A stretch of 64,000 nt of DNA from Scolanthus callimorphus (taxonomy: Eukaryota > Cnidaria > Anthozoa > Actiniaria > Edwardsiidae): positions 27,300,204 through 27,364,203 of the forward strand of contig CM066919.1 in NCBI GenBank assembly GCA_033964015.1, read 5' to 3'. How positions within the stretch are numbered: position 1 is the stretch's first letter; the number at the start of each line of letters is the position of its first letter. The position numbers and the translations under genes were made by a program. The notes under the pieces were generated by a model, which searched no databases, was not told the origin of the DNA, and worked only from the letters and a program-made list of their open reading frames with translations. Positions 12,047-23,773 of this stretch are shown here, piece after piece.

Positions 12047-12108
12047 GATGCTCCCCCCCCCCTCCCTCCCTCTCGTTCTAAAATAAACGAAAGAGACTCT
12101 GCATAAGC

Positions 12109-13610
12109 GACCGTTCATTTTTTATCAGGGAGGGGGGCTGGTGGAAATGAGGGGGGACCCTGTATTTTTTTAGGTGGCCCCCCTTTCATGTCCGTATTTT
12201 TTTAGGTGGCCCCCCCAAATCCAATGTATTTTTTCTGATGCCCCCCCCCCCCCCCCTCCCCCCATCTTATAAATGCTTGCCCTGCCAGAAAGACTCTTGT
12301 CCGAGTGATGCAGTCTCATTCTTCTTAATAGCAGATAAAACTTTTTTCTTCTGTCAAAGCTAAGGAACCGATCCCCCCTCAGAACTATTAAACGTTTTCG
12401 TGAAACCCCCTCCAGTCCCCTTTTTGACCTAGTAGAAGACATTTTACAGAAAGAGTGGGTGGACATATTTCTTTCGTTGCGCGCGAAGCGCGCCCAACTT
12501 TTGATAAGCGCATTTTCATCAAACCTCAGAAAAAGGGTAGATGAACATTCCGTTTCTTGTGTATAGTACACAAAGCCTGTCAGGAGCCCAGGAATTAAAT
12601 ACGCTAATTATGATGAAAGCTCCTAGTGAAGGGCTCCTGAGTCTTTAGGTTATATTTTTCATTGGCGCAACTATGCGCCGCAAATGACGAACTTATTATT
12701 ATCCATGTGCGTGAAGCGCGGCCCAAATGACGAATTTCTATGCTTGTAAGCAAACGTTGAACTCACGCTTACCTAAGGGGTCTTTCTTCGAAAATAGAGA
12801 TTGCCTGGCAGGACTATCATTGTAGGGAGGGCTTATTTTTCTCGTCAAAAAACTCAAAACGCATATTAGATGTTATTCTTCATGCGCGCGAAGAGCGCCA
12901 AAATTTTTATTAAGCATTGAATGAAGTCAGCTTTAGTACCAAGCTGCGAAATATTCGCAGAGTAAAAAATTGAACAGATTTTGAAAAAAATGTTGTTGCA
13001 GGACGTTATCACTTATTATCACTTACCACTGTTGCACTACTATATTTGAGCAAAAAATGAAATATTATGAAAAGAACACCTGATTGGGTAAGCAGGCGAG
13101 AGTTCATTTAATGAATATATGGTCATAAACTTGCCACGAATAATCCACAGCATGGTTCGCCGTTACATGTTTCAACTAAGCTATATGTTTCTGGTGAAGT
13201 TAAGTAGAGTAGAAAAATGCATATGATAGAGAAGTTGCTGGAATAACTACTATCTGTAGCTGTTTCACTTTCTTCATTGTCCAAATCTTGCTGAAAAAAT
13301 TACGAACCTCTCCAGAACAAGACAAATTTGTACCATATCCCTATAGGCACGCGAAAAAAATTAGGACCCTCCCACAAAAATAGGAGCCCTCACACGTTCC
13401 TTATACCAAGCCTTGAATAGACACTGAGTCGTAGTTGTACTGTGAGTATTTTCTTGCCTACAGCATGCTATAAAAAATACAAACTTTTCGTTCCCTGTTA
13501 TGTGCTTGTATTTTTTTGGGTGACCCCCCTTTAGGGGCGTATTTTTTTGGGTCCCCCCCCCCCCCTCATTTCCACCAGCACCCCCTCCCTGATAAAAAAT
13601 GAGCGGTCCC
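12109..13610. mobile_element. 1.5-kb element with about 40-bp inverted ends and C-rich subterminal repeats
   Basis: The left end GACCGTTCATTTTTTATCAG returns inverted at 13591-13610 (CTGATAAAAAATGAGCGGTC), and similarity continues inward past GGTGGAAATGAGGGG. Both subtermini repeat GTATTTTTTT(A/G)GG next to C runs. The same GGTATTTTTTAGGGT motif occurs three times in bases 1-110, suggesting another copy beyond the window edge. No long ORF, so non-autonomous. Confidence 0.6.
12938..13196. repeat. dispersed repeat, copy 1
   Basis: About 260 bp beginning TACCAAGCTGCGAAATATTC and ending near GCCGTTACATGTTTCAACTA; strongly similar to 21270-21540 in SPPL3 intron 12 in the same orientation. Confidence 0.75.
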
Positions 13611-14783
13611 TAAAGCTAAACAAGTTCTCACAGACGTTACGGTCTCATTGTTATAGAGACGAGAACTCCGGACTGTTGTACATATCTAGTTCATCTTCTA
13701 CAAATGGGGAGCCTTGCAAACGGGGTACCCATCATAGCAAGACATTTTTTGGGGAGTTAACAATAATGAAAGGCCAAGGAAAATGTCTAAAAAATAAAAG
13801 ATATTCCAGATCTGGAAGAATCCAATTCCGCGCCTCTGATTGGCTTCTGCAACTCCGTTTATTTGTTCCAGTTTCAGTTTTCAGTTTATTCATTTTTACC
13901 AGGATTCAGAAAAAAAGGCAAGATAAGAAATTGACATACAATTATATCACAAAGAGTAAAAGCAGAACATAAAGAGCAATCAAAGTAAGCGAATCTGGTG
14001 TGAGGAGTCCCAAAGAACACGGGGCAGAAATAAATGGCTATAATCCGTAAAACCAAAGGTTAGGGTTGTTAATATGGCAGGGTATATATACACATATATA
14101 GTTGAATTTTTCAGCCGATTTATTCATTCTCGTCCCTAGAATCGACCTACGATTATCTGCCGCCAGAGCCTAGGACAAACAGCGTCGACACGAGATTGCC
14201 GATTTATTCAGCATGGAAACGAGGCCAAGCAGGGCGCGCGGGTTTTGCTCATGTTGGAAAGCGAAGCCTGATGCTGGGATTTATTGTACAAAAGTTGACC
14301 AAGTTACCAAAAAGTACTCCTTATTTGTTTTATAACCAAAAAATTGATTGGCCCATTGCTTTTTTCTGCTTTGCCATACCGATTGGGTAACCTGTGGTAT
14401 TGGATGATATCCCACAACTCCCTTCGGGCGTGCACGCTTTCTTCTTCGAGCAAAAATAAATAACAACAATGGCGGCGGTGAGAATTTGACAGAGTGCTTT
14501 CAAGATTACACTTGCTTGTATATCTCTGTCCCTCGTCCTATGAGTGAAACTAGCTGAGCACCCTTTAATTTAGGTATCAAGGTACGTGTAGGGATTATTT
14601 TAGGGCGAAGGAATCGCCTGAAATTGTACGAAAAGCTTGGAGATGGTGGTGCGAGGCTGCAAATGTGCGGAAACCAATGTGCGAGCATCGATGAAACGGT
14701 CTATTGAATGAATGTGAACGCGAATTTGATGCTATGCTGTGTTTTGATCGTCCACAGACGGTGCAGATTCCAATTAAGCAAAC

Positions 14784-17700
14784 ATGGAGCAAGCAAGCGA
14801 TCACCAATGGTAAGAACCAGCCGTCTTCTATTCGCCTTTGTGAAGATTTGTTGTTCGCACGCACGTGGGAGAGAAGGTTTTCGTGTCAGCTTGCGTGTGT
14901 TGCGTGAACATTTGTGTTCTCTAAACACGCACCTAACACTTCTTCTTTCTTGTCCATTGTTTCAGGGTTTATATGCTGCTGGATAGCTCAAGGGTTCTCA
15001 CTATTATCATCTCCATTCTTCTCATCATCTACGGTAGCTTCAGGTATTTCGATCTCACGGCTACTTTATACTTTTGAGTTCTTCACGCACAATCCGCATG
15101 GCTGTGGTAACTTTTCCATCTGTGTCTCATTTCCCATATTATAATGTGGCTGTCCCTAGTCAGACCGTCCTTAGATTTTCCCCCTGGCATTAACGGTAAA
15201 ACATTGCGTGAAATCAACTGATTCCCACTTTTTACAGTGAAAATGGTAATTTGAAGTTGTTTGAACGGAGGACGTTGTTTGAGCGGCAGATTTAATATCC
15301 TCTATAAAATGTGTCTAAAATTATTTGCTCTAATAAGTTCATAAGTTTAGAAATCTTACTAAAATCACCCAACCACAGCTTTCATCTTCTTTCCTTTCCT
15401 TTGTCAAGTCCTAAATAAAAGAAATGTTAGAAGCGTTATTGAATATTTACTTTCCATGCCGTGTTCTTTCAGTTTCGAAAACAATTGTTTTGACTTCTTT
15501 TTTTCTGGATATTTTGTCTCCTTTTTCTTTTGTTTTAGAATTTCTTCCCCCTGTGTGTAAAATCTTTTGTTAACACATCTTTCCCTTTTGCCGCTAGAGG
15601 ATTCCATTCATGCAGCAGTAGCTTTAGAGCTTTAAAACTGGACTTGCTCCATTTGTTTCAATCTAAAGTGAAATAAACAATGAATAATGATCCATATATT
15701 GTCCTCTTGTGTGTTATTAGTCTATGAGGGCTCTCTAAAATTCCCCTTGTTATGTGAATACCAAATAGTTAAGCCATTTCCTGACAACCATGTAACATAT
15801 CTAGCTTTGTCCATTTATCACACAACAAGCAAGAGTATCTTGGATCTGTTTTGTGTTCTGTAGAGCGCTTGGACTTGACTCAAGTTGTAAGAACGAAGCA
15901 GAAGGTGATGGGCAACAGTCAGCAGAAAATGGTCCCCCTCTCAATGGATTTTTAGACGGTATGTCAAATGTGATAAATACTTTTCTTTCTTGATTGTTAT
16001 TCTTTAATTAGTACACTGAAAACCTCTTTATTTGAATTTCATATCTGGATAATCATAAAATGGTGCTAATAAATTCTCAATAATTGGATGTAATTACTAG
16101 TTATATTTCTATTATTTTTAACCAGATCTATAATCTTTTTTCAGGTTTTCAGACAATCAATTCAGCACAAGCAGTCTTCCTTCCCGTCGGCGCTTCATTC
16201 TCTCTTCTGGTCATGTTTTTTTTCTTTGACACTCTACAGTTCTTCTTCTCACTCTGCACTGCAGGTAACATGTCAAAGAAAATTCCTTTCAGCTCTATCA
16301 TGCTGACTTGATACAGGGCTCAAAATTAAGAAATAATCATAGTTGTAAATTTTTGCCTTGTCCCAACATTAAAGACATAACTTATCAAAATGGTGGCATA
16401 AATCCATTGGGACTAACACTGCAAAAAAAAAAGAGAAAAAAACACAGTGGAGGGGGAGGAGATAGGGAGGGCTGAAGCCCACACTTCAAAGTGTGCTCTG
16501 GAGTAGCAGTAAAATGCAAAGAAAGACAGATCACCAAAGAACAAAATTATTATGTCATGTAATGTAACCTTTTTTTTTCAGTTCTAGCTACAGTTGCATT
16601 TTCATTCCTTCTTCTGCCAGTCTGTCAGTATATCGTCCGACCTTGTGATCCCAACCCAAATCACAAGTAAGTAATGCTCAACAAAAACAAACAAGCTATA
16701 AAATGACTCATGATACAGCAAGTGAGTTTCTTTTGTGGTATAGTAGTTATGTTGACTTGTAAATAGTCTGCAGCATTTTGGTTAGTGGCAGATGGTGCTT
16801 TCAGAATGTTCTGGAGTACTGATAAGCAGCTGCATCCAAAATAATAACAGCTGGCTGTGGTTGGGTGTTTTTAATGTTTTATTTCCTTGTCAAGAGATGA
16901 GGTAGCCAGTGGTGAAACTCAAAGAAAGTGGCAGCCACCTGCTTTTTTTTAATGGCCTAGGCATTATGGTATACCCAAAAGCTGTAAGAGTAATAAAATA
17001 AGTATTTCAATGTACAGACCAGACAGTTCAGATAACAACCAATGTAAAAAAACACCTTTTATTGACATCAATGATGGATGGCCACACTCAATGGATGATT
17101 CCATCTACAATGAATGCAAAGCTGCATGACAGTAGTTGTGTTACATTTCATGAATCAAGTGGCTCGCACACATGCATTGTATCATCACTGGTAGTTGTGT
17201 TACATTTCATGAATCAAGTGGCTTGCACATGTGCATTGTATCATCACTGGTAGTTGTGTTACATTTCATGAATCAAGTGGCTTGCACACATGCATTGTAT
17301 CATCACTGGTAGTTGTGTTACATTTCATGAATCAAGTGGCTTGCACACATGCATTGTATCATCACTGGTAGTTGTGTTACATTTCATGAATCAAGTGGCT
17401 TGCACATGTGCATTGTATCATCACTGGTAGTTGTGTTACATTTCATGAATCAAGTGGCTTGCACACGTGCATTGTATCATCACTGGTAGTTGTGTTACAT
17501 TTCATGAATCAAGTGGCTTGCACATGTGCATTGTATCATCACTGGTAGTTGTGTTACATTTCATGAATCAAGTGGCTTGCACACATGCATTGTATCATCA
17601 CTGGTAGTTGTGTTACATTTCATGAATCAAGTGGCTTGCACATGTGCATTGTATCATCACTGGTAGTTGTGTTACATTTCATGAATCAAGTGGCTTGCAC

Positions 17701-20700
17701 ACATGATTGTATCATCACTGGTAGTTGTGTTACATTTCATGAATCAAGTGGCTTGCACACATGCATTGTATCATCACTGGTAGTTGTGTTACATTTCATG
17801 AATCAAGTGGCTTGCACACGTGCATTGTATCATCACTGGTAGTTGTGTTACATTTCATGAATCAAGTGGCTTGCACACGTGCATTGTATCATCACTGGTA
17901 GTTGTGTTACATTTCATGAATCAAGTGGCTTGCACACATGCATTGTATCATCACTGGTAGTTGTGTTACATTTCATGAATCAAGTGGCTTGCACACGTGC
18001 ATTGTATCATCACTGGTAGTTGTGTTACATTTCATGAATCAAGTGGCTTGCACACGTGCATTGTATCATCACTGGTAGTTGTGTTACATTTCATGAATCA
18101 AGTGGCTTGCACACGTGCATTGTATCATCACTGGTAGTTGTGTTACATTTCATGAATCAAGTGGCTTGCACACATGCATTGTATCATCACTGGTAGTTGT
18201 GTTACATTTCAAAGACATTTCTGAGGAAAAGAGAGCATGTATGCTTATAGCTGGAATCTACCATTATGATTTACTGGTATTTATCTTGTTTTTAGAATTT
18301 CTCTGGGATTCTGTGGCCGTTTTACATGTGCAGAGCTGATGTCACTCACACTATCAGCAATGCTAGTGCTGGTGTGGATCATAACTGGGCACTGGGTCCT
18401 CATGGATGGTAAGTACAGGTTATTCAACGTTTTTGTGTGTGGTCTGTGGTAAAGAATACTGCTGGCTTCTGGCATCAGCTCCACTATCTCTTTTCAGTGA
18501 CCTGCATTACTTTGCTGCACATCATTTTATTGATGTTTTGTTCTATTTTCAGCACTTGCGATGGGTTTATGTGTGTCTATGATAGCATATATTCGCCTTC
18601 CAAGTCTGAAGGTCTCCACTCTACTTCTCACGGGTCTTCTTATATATGATGTATTCTGGGTAAGTGATTTTGATTTTGTTGATGATGGAGAAGAAGTGAT
18701 AGAATTGATCAATTGCTGGACATAATGACGTGCAGCTTGTAAGTTCTAAAGTTGGCTTACTGCCCGTAGAAGATATTATACAAGAAAAAAACTCAGGAAA
18801 AATTTCTGATGGGACTTTCCCAGTCGGATGCCCTACTAACTGAGCTACGGAACTCTCCATGGAACTCTCAGTGGAACTCCCCATGGAACTCCCCATGGAG
18901 TTCTCAGTAGCGCAGTTGGTAGAGCATCCGACTGGTAACTGGAAAGTCATGGATTCAAATCCCATCTGGGAGCTCAGATTTTTTCTCCTGATGGGGATCA
19001 CTTTGATGATGATGGTTTGGTAGAGATTGTGATGATGATGATATGAAAGTGTTGTCATGGCAATATTAAGGGTTACTATCACAATAATGCTATTTTGTCT
19101 CTTGCTCCCACAGGTATTCTTCTCTGCATATATATTTAAAACTAATGTGATGGTCAAGGTTGCCACCCAGCAAGCTAGTAATCCAGTAAGTTATTAATTA
19201 AGTAAATAAACAAATGAGGGATCAAAAGTGCCCAGCCACTATAAAGAATGATATGGAGGACTGATGGGCTGCTTAGTTGGTGTACATAAACCTGATATAA
19301 ACCGAGAGCTGTTATCAGAATAATGCCTTGGGAGTCAGAACACTAAACTGGGACACTCCTGCTCTTGTGAGAAGCGCAGTGGGGTTTTCAACATCTACCT
19401 ACTGTCTAGATAAAGTGTTTCGATTGGAGGCAGATAAGACCTATGATTAAACAAGAAAGTGGTTTGGTTTTACGATACAAAACTCAAATTCTTTCCAAAC
19501 CCTGTGAGGATGTACTTTATGTGCATTCAAAGAGGTCTTCATCAACTGCTTGTTCTTATATTCCAGGTGGCATATGTTGCAAATAAACTTAAAGTGTCTT
19601 CATTTGCTAGTTCCTCATCTCAAATTTCACTTCCTGGCAAGCTCATATTTCCAAGGTGAGGTCTCAAGCCAACTGTTACCACATCACATCCTATTTTCTG
19701 ATTATACTTCAGAAGACATGCGTAACACACTCCTGTCTACTTTGTTGTGTTGCAGCCAAGAGCGTGGTCGCTTTTCAATGTTAGGACTTGGTGACATAGT
19801 GAGTACATACTGCTCCCTTCTCTCAAATATATTAGAATGTTACTGTTGATACAAGTAATACATCTTTATTTATAGAGAGAGATATACCTAACTGAACTAT
19901 CAACACAAAAAGGCATTTAAAAGTAGTACTTTAATTACCTAAGCATTACTTCACTTGTTACATCTGTTTTACAGGTAATGCCAGGATTACTGTTGTGTTT
20001 CGTCATGAGATATGATAACTATAAACGGCAGCAAGCCTTACCTACAGATGTCGAAAGTAAAATCACCTATTTCCATTGTTCACTAGTAGGATATATAGTA
20101 GGTAAGTCATCATTATGAGCTTGCTATGTTCATGGAGTTTGCTAATAATTGCAGGAAGAAGGTTTCCAAGCTAATTTAGTAGTGTGTGACATTCAGTAGA
20201 CAGAGATGACAACAATTTTGGCAAAATTTCAACTTCGGCTTCATTACAAAAGCCTTTATCAGGGAAGCTGATGAAGATATGAGAAACTGTTACAAGAACG
20301 TGCACACTAGTATACAACCTGGGGGTGGGGCACGGGGTACTCCCTCATAGTATGCGCCACCCTATAGAGTATGGTTTTTGAGCTCCTGAGGTCTACAGTA
20401 GGGTATCATTTTTCACTTGTTTGGTTTATCATACGGTATATATTTCAGTATGGCTACCTACAAACAAATTTCAATCAAAGTTGTGCCACATTTAGTGATA
20501 AAACCTTTACATATGATTAACACAATTCCGCTTTGATCGCTACCAACTGGACCACCCAGGTCTGCGGTAGGGTATACAATTTTAGCTGTAGGTCTGTGGT
20601 AGGGTATAAAAAGACGAGGATTTTTGGTCTCTGATAGGGTCAGGTTTTGGAGACTTCTGCGACACACCCCTACCCAAAAATCAGTGGAGTATAACCCCCG

Positions 20701-22119
20701 GGGTATACACATGTGTCGAAATTAGTGCCATGGGTTGTTAAAGGGTAAATATTGCTGGCAAAATCCAAAACACGGCTAAGAACAGGACTGACATGGCTCG
20801 AAGTTGGGCAGCTTACTGTTTCCTGCAATAGAACTGATGGCTTGTAATTATCAAAGTTTGGATTCTTGTGTGATAATTGTGTTAAAGGTGTGTCAACTTT
20901 CTGTTTCTAGGACTTGTTACTGCAACAGTTGCATCAGAAGTTTACAAAGCAGCTCAACCTGCCCTGCTGTATTTAGTACCATTCACGCTACTACCGTTAA
21001 TATTAATGGCTTATCTAAAGGTAAGAGAAAATATGCCTGCATAAAATATATTTTAATTCTCAAAGGATACACCTCACTGGGAATCCCAAAAATTTCTCAC
21101 AGTCTGTGTGCCTTAATCTCGATATGACTGTCTGACTTCTAGCTACTTAACTGGACTAGCCTATGCTATTTTTAAGTAGCTTTGTTCTCTCCGCTATAAT
21201 CTGTATACAGTATAATATCAGAAACATATAAGTGAGTTGAAACGTGTAACAAACATACATTGCTTTAGTGCCAAGCTGCGGAATATTCGCAGAATAAACA
21301 ATTGAACAAATTTTGAAAATGATGTTGTTGCAAGACTTCAAGATGTTAAATGTTAGCATATTATCGCTTACCACTGTTGCTCTACTTTTTTTGAGCAAAA
21401 AATGAAATATTCTGAAGAGAAAACCTGCTTGGGTTAGCAGTCAAGAGTTCATTATTGACCAAATATGGTCATAAAGCGGCCACGAATAATCCACAGCTTG
21501 ATTCGCCGTTACATGTTTCAACTAAATTATATGTTTCTGATCATATGTAATGAATTATTTCAGAGGACAAATAAAGTATTTGTTGTTGTTGTTGTTGTTG
21601 TGTCAACGTTCAACTCACTCAGCTACTATTTTGTCAGCCAAAACCGAGTCACGGAAATCACCTATTTCCATTAGGGTAGATTATTATTTTGATATTTCTC
21701 AACCAATTCTATTTGTTATATCAATTGTAACCTTAAGCAGTGACTGGCCAAAGCTACTGGCCTACTACATCATTCCAAATTGGGCAAGAGTGCTCTGCAA
21801 ATGTTTTACCTGTTTTGCTATTTTGATTATACAATAAATAAATCCCTGAGAGTATTCCCTGGGAGTTCCAGGGAGTTTCCAAAGGGTAGTGAAAAGTATT
21901 GCAAAAGGGAGGCGACCCCCTCCCAAATCTGCCCCAATCCATCCACGTCTTAACAATCCAACAAAGTTTAAATTCTCTTTTGTCTCTTTTGTTCTCTTTG
22001 TTAAGAACAAGCCAACAAAGTTTAAATTCTCTCTTGTTTTGCAGGGAGACTTGCGCAAAATGTGGCAAGATCCGTTCTTAGCAACTGCACTTCCAAAAGC
22101 GAAATTTTTGGACGTATAA
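14784..22119 (+). CDS. SPPL3: signal peptide peptidase-like 3 (intramembrane aspartyl protease)
   Basis: Thirteen in-phase exons: 14784-14809, 14966-15043, 15864-15958, 16145-16264, 16582-16666, 18296-18408, 18553-18659, 19114-19185, 19567-19655, 19756-19798, 19975-20101, 20911-21020, 22045-22119; about 379 aa against 384 in human SPPL3. The start MEQASDHQW joins [11 protein letters not shown], matching human YSLVDSSQV. Catalytic motifs are all present: YDVFW (exon 7), GLGD (exon 10) and the PAL motif in [14 protein letters not shown] (exon 12). The end [11 protein letters not shown] and KAKFLDV matches human GDLRRMWSEPF and SSRFLEV. SPPL3 is a nine-pass Golgi/ER protease that sheds type II membrane proteins, notably glycosyltransferases. 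Nothing looks broken. Intron 5 carries a large minisatellite and intron 12 a dispersed repeat. Confidence 0.96.
17128..18212. repeat. 59-bp minisatellite, about 18 copies, in SPPL3 intron 5
   Basis: Unit length is 59 bp (TAGTTGTGTTACATTTCATG ... CATCACTGG), copies nearly identical; one copy near 17705 has lost two bases. The main variable site is the dinucleotide in GCACA-NN-TGC, which is CA, TG or CG. ORFs called here are repeats of the unit read in frame, not proteins. Confidence 0.97.
18805..18880 (-). repeat. inverted partial copy of the tRNA-like repeat
   Basis: Minus strand reads GTAGCTCAGTTAGTAGGGCA then TCCGACTGGGAAAGTCCCAT, the front part of the tRNA-like unit at 18901, pointing the other way. 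Several copies of GGAACTC(T/C)C(A/C) separate the two. Confidence 0.45.
18901..18972 (+). repeat. tRNA-Thr(GGT)-like sequence, probably SINE-derived
   Basis: Folds as a tRNA: 7-bp acceptor stem (TTCTCAG with CTGGGAG, two wobbles), A box TAGCGCAGTTGGTAGAGCA, anticodon loop CTGGTAA (anticodon GGT), B-box-like GGATTCAAATCC. The anticodon and T stems each contain an A-C mismatch, so it is likely a tRNA-derived repeat or pseudogene rather than a working tRNA. It sits in SPPL3 intron 7. Confidence 0.45.
20320..20706. repeat. dispersed repeat rich in TAGGGTAT motifs
   Basis: Recurring (G)TAGGGTAT(A/C) boxes, with an outer GGGGTACTCCC at the left and GGAGTATAACCCCCGGGG at the right as rough inverted ends. 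Related wording occurs near 44380-44540 (CACTCCCTTATATTTACTAT, AACAGGGTC), so it is a dispersed family. It lies in SPPL3 intron 11. Confidence 0.5.
21270..21602. repeat. dispersed repeat copy 2, ending in a (GTT)n tail
   Basis: 21270-21540 matches 12938-13196 with scattered differences and one extra stretch. It ends in TTGTTG(TTG)n around 21575-21602, a simple tail often seen on retroposed or MITE sequences. It lies in SPPL3 intron 12. Confidence 0.7.
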
Positions 22120-22309
22120 CACAAGGTGTTGTTGAAGAGCAAAACCAAACGGAACTGGACATGTAAAACCATTCATGGTCTCGTGGTCATCCTGAGAGGA
22201 CAAGTATTCCAACCATGATTATTTGTTCTAGAACAGGATGCCTTTTGACAGGGAATGGACATCCTATCCGTGATCATGCATTCTAGAACAAGATGCTACT
22301 ATACACGAA

Positions 22310-22315
22310 AATAAA
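22310..22315 (+). terminator. candidate poly(A) signal for SPPL3
   Basis: AATAAA 190 bp after the SPPL3 stop codon. Confidence 0.4.
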
Positions 22316-23773
22316 CTGATCAGTTGTCACGTGCGGGTATGAGATTTTCCCATGAATCTGGCTGATCATTCGTAAGACAATACGGATCAAATTCAACAAG
22401 TGGCAAAAAGAACACCCTTGCCACGGACAAAAATGTTACTGTTACCGAATGAACAAGCAAGTTATCAATTCTGATGAAAGAGTGCCAGGGTGTGGCACAT
22501 AGTCTGTTCAAATGAGCGCGCGTGCTCACATTTCCCCACCAAGAACGAGAACTTTTGGCGACACGAGAAGAAATATTCTATAACAAAGATATCTATAAAG
22601 ACATAAATATAAGGTTTTAGAATTTTGATTTTACAATTATTTCATACAATTAGAATCACGGTGTAAATATAGCCTACCTAAATAGGGAATACTAAAAAAT
22701 ACACAGTTTTAATTCGGCTGAATCTTGTGGGATTCGCTAGGCGTGTAAGCCGGTGCCAAGATAGCAGTTATCTCCATTGAAAATGTGATGTAACCAGGGC
22801 TTGGTGGCTTAGGTTCTTACAGTTTTAACACGACCGTAGCTTAGCGCTTGCTGGATGTCCTGCTTGACTTTGCGTCTTACTAGGATTGATAAGCTTTCTA
22901 GTAGAAATAACATCATACTCAAACTCCAGCAAACGTTCCATTTGAATACCGCTAAAACAGTAATTCTGTTAAATTATTTTAGATAGTACAATTAAAAGAA
23001 GTACTTAGTAATAGCCTGCTTGCAGCCCCGCGGTGTTTGGCGAACGTCGTGCGCCGAAGTCGCAGATAAGCACGCGTAGCAAAGACCTTTCTCTTACAGA
23101 GGTTCGCCATAGACAGAAGGGACTGCAAGCCGTCTAACTAGGTAAAAGAGGGTGCGTAATGTTGATAATAAAGTGGAAATAACAAATATCTTAATGAGTG
23201 GATGTTCTTTGAATGCTACCCATAGTTTAGTCGCCAAGAGGGGGTTTACGTACATCCAGTGGAACACTCCCCCCCCCCCCCCCCCCCCCCCAGCCCTCCC
23301 TCTCACAGCCCGTACAATCGGAGCCATAAAGGTCAATAAATGTCTATATTCTGGTTATACTGTAGATATAATGAAATGTAAATGACATATTTTTTTATTC
23401 AGCCGTTGTGTACTAAGCGCGAATATTCATAGTAAACTACCACCCGTCTCTCCCAAACATCGAAAGAGTTTTAAAGTTTGTCACCCATATTGGCTCCGGA
23501 ACGTTGAAAAACTGTTGTGCCAGAGATCCCGATGTTGGGTTATAGAAAGAGACTAAGGGACGAACATTTGATTTTGTGGAGAGAGGTTAGGGTAGTGTTT
23601 TGGCCTTTCCAACATCTTTTTATTTATGGTAATCACTGAAGATGATCCCCCCCCCACCCCCAAAAGAAGAAGGTTTTAGTCTCAGTTTTGCCACACAGGG
23701 CAATGATTCTATAAATTCTTATATTTTGGCGAGTAGTTCTGGCATACAGTAGTATACAATACTGTATTTCCCG
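22316..23773. other. intergenic gap between convergent SPPL3 and SLC22-type genes
   Basis: No gene supported. It holds a C run of about 23 bases at 23270-23292 and otherwise featureless AT-rich sequence. ORFs here are short and low in complexity. Confidence 0.55.

Larger units (their letters stand above)
11402..14783. other. intergenic region, repeats only
   Basis: No supported gene between the LicD-family start and the SPPL3 start. It holds a small hairpin (11944-12046), a 1.5-kb inverted-ended element (12109-13610) and unremarkable sequence after it. ATGGCGGCG near 14469 looks like a YY1 site, but its frame stops after a few codons. Confidence 0.6.

Noticed and set aside
17062..18339. ORFs of 63-85 codons inside the 59-bp array
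   Set aside because: They are the tandem unit read in frame; copy variants are not codon-biased and no start or splice context exists.
23094..23385. ORFs with Gly or Pro runs
   Set aside because: They come from the C run at 23270-23292.
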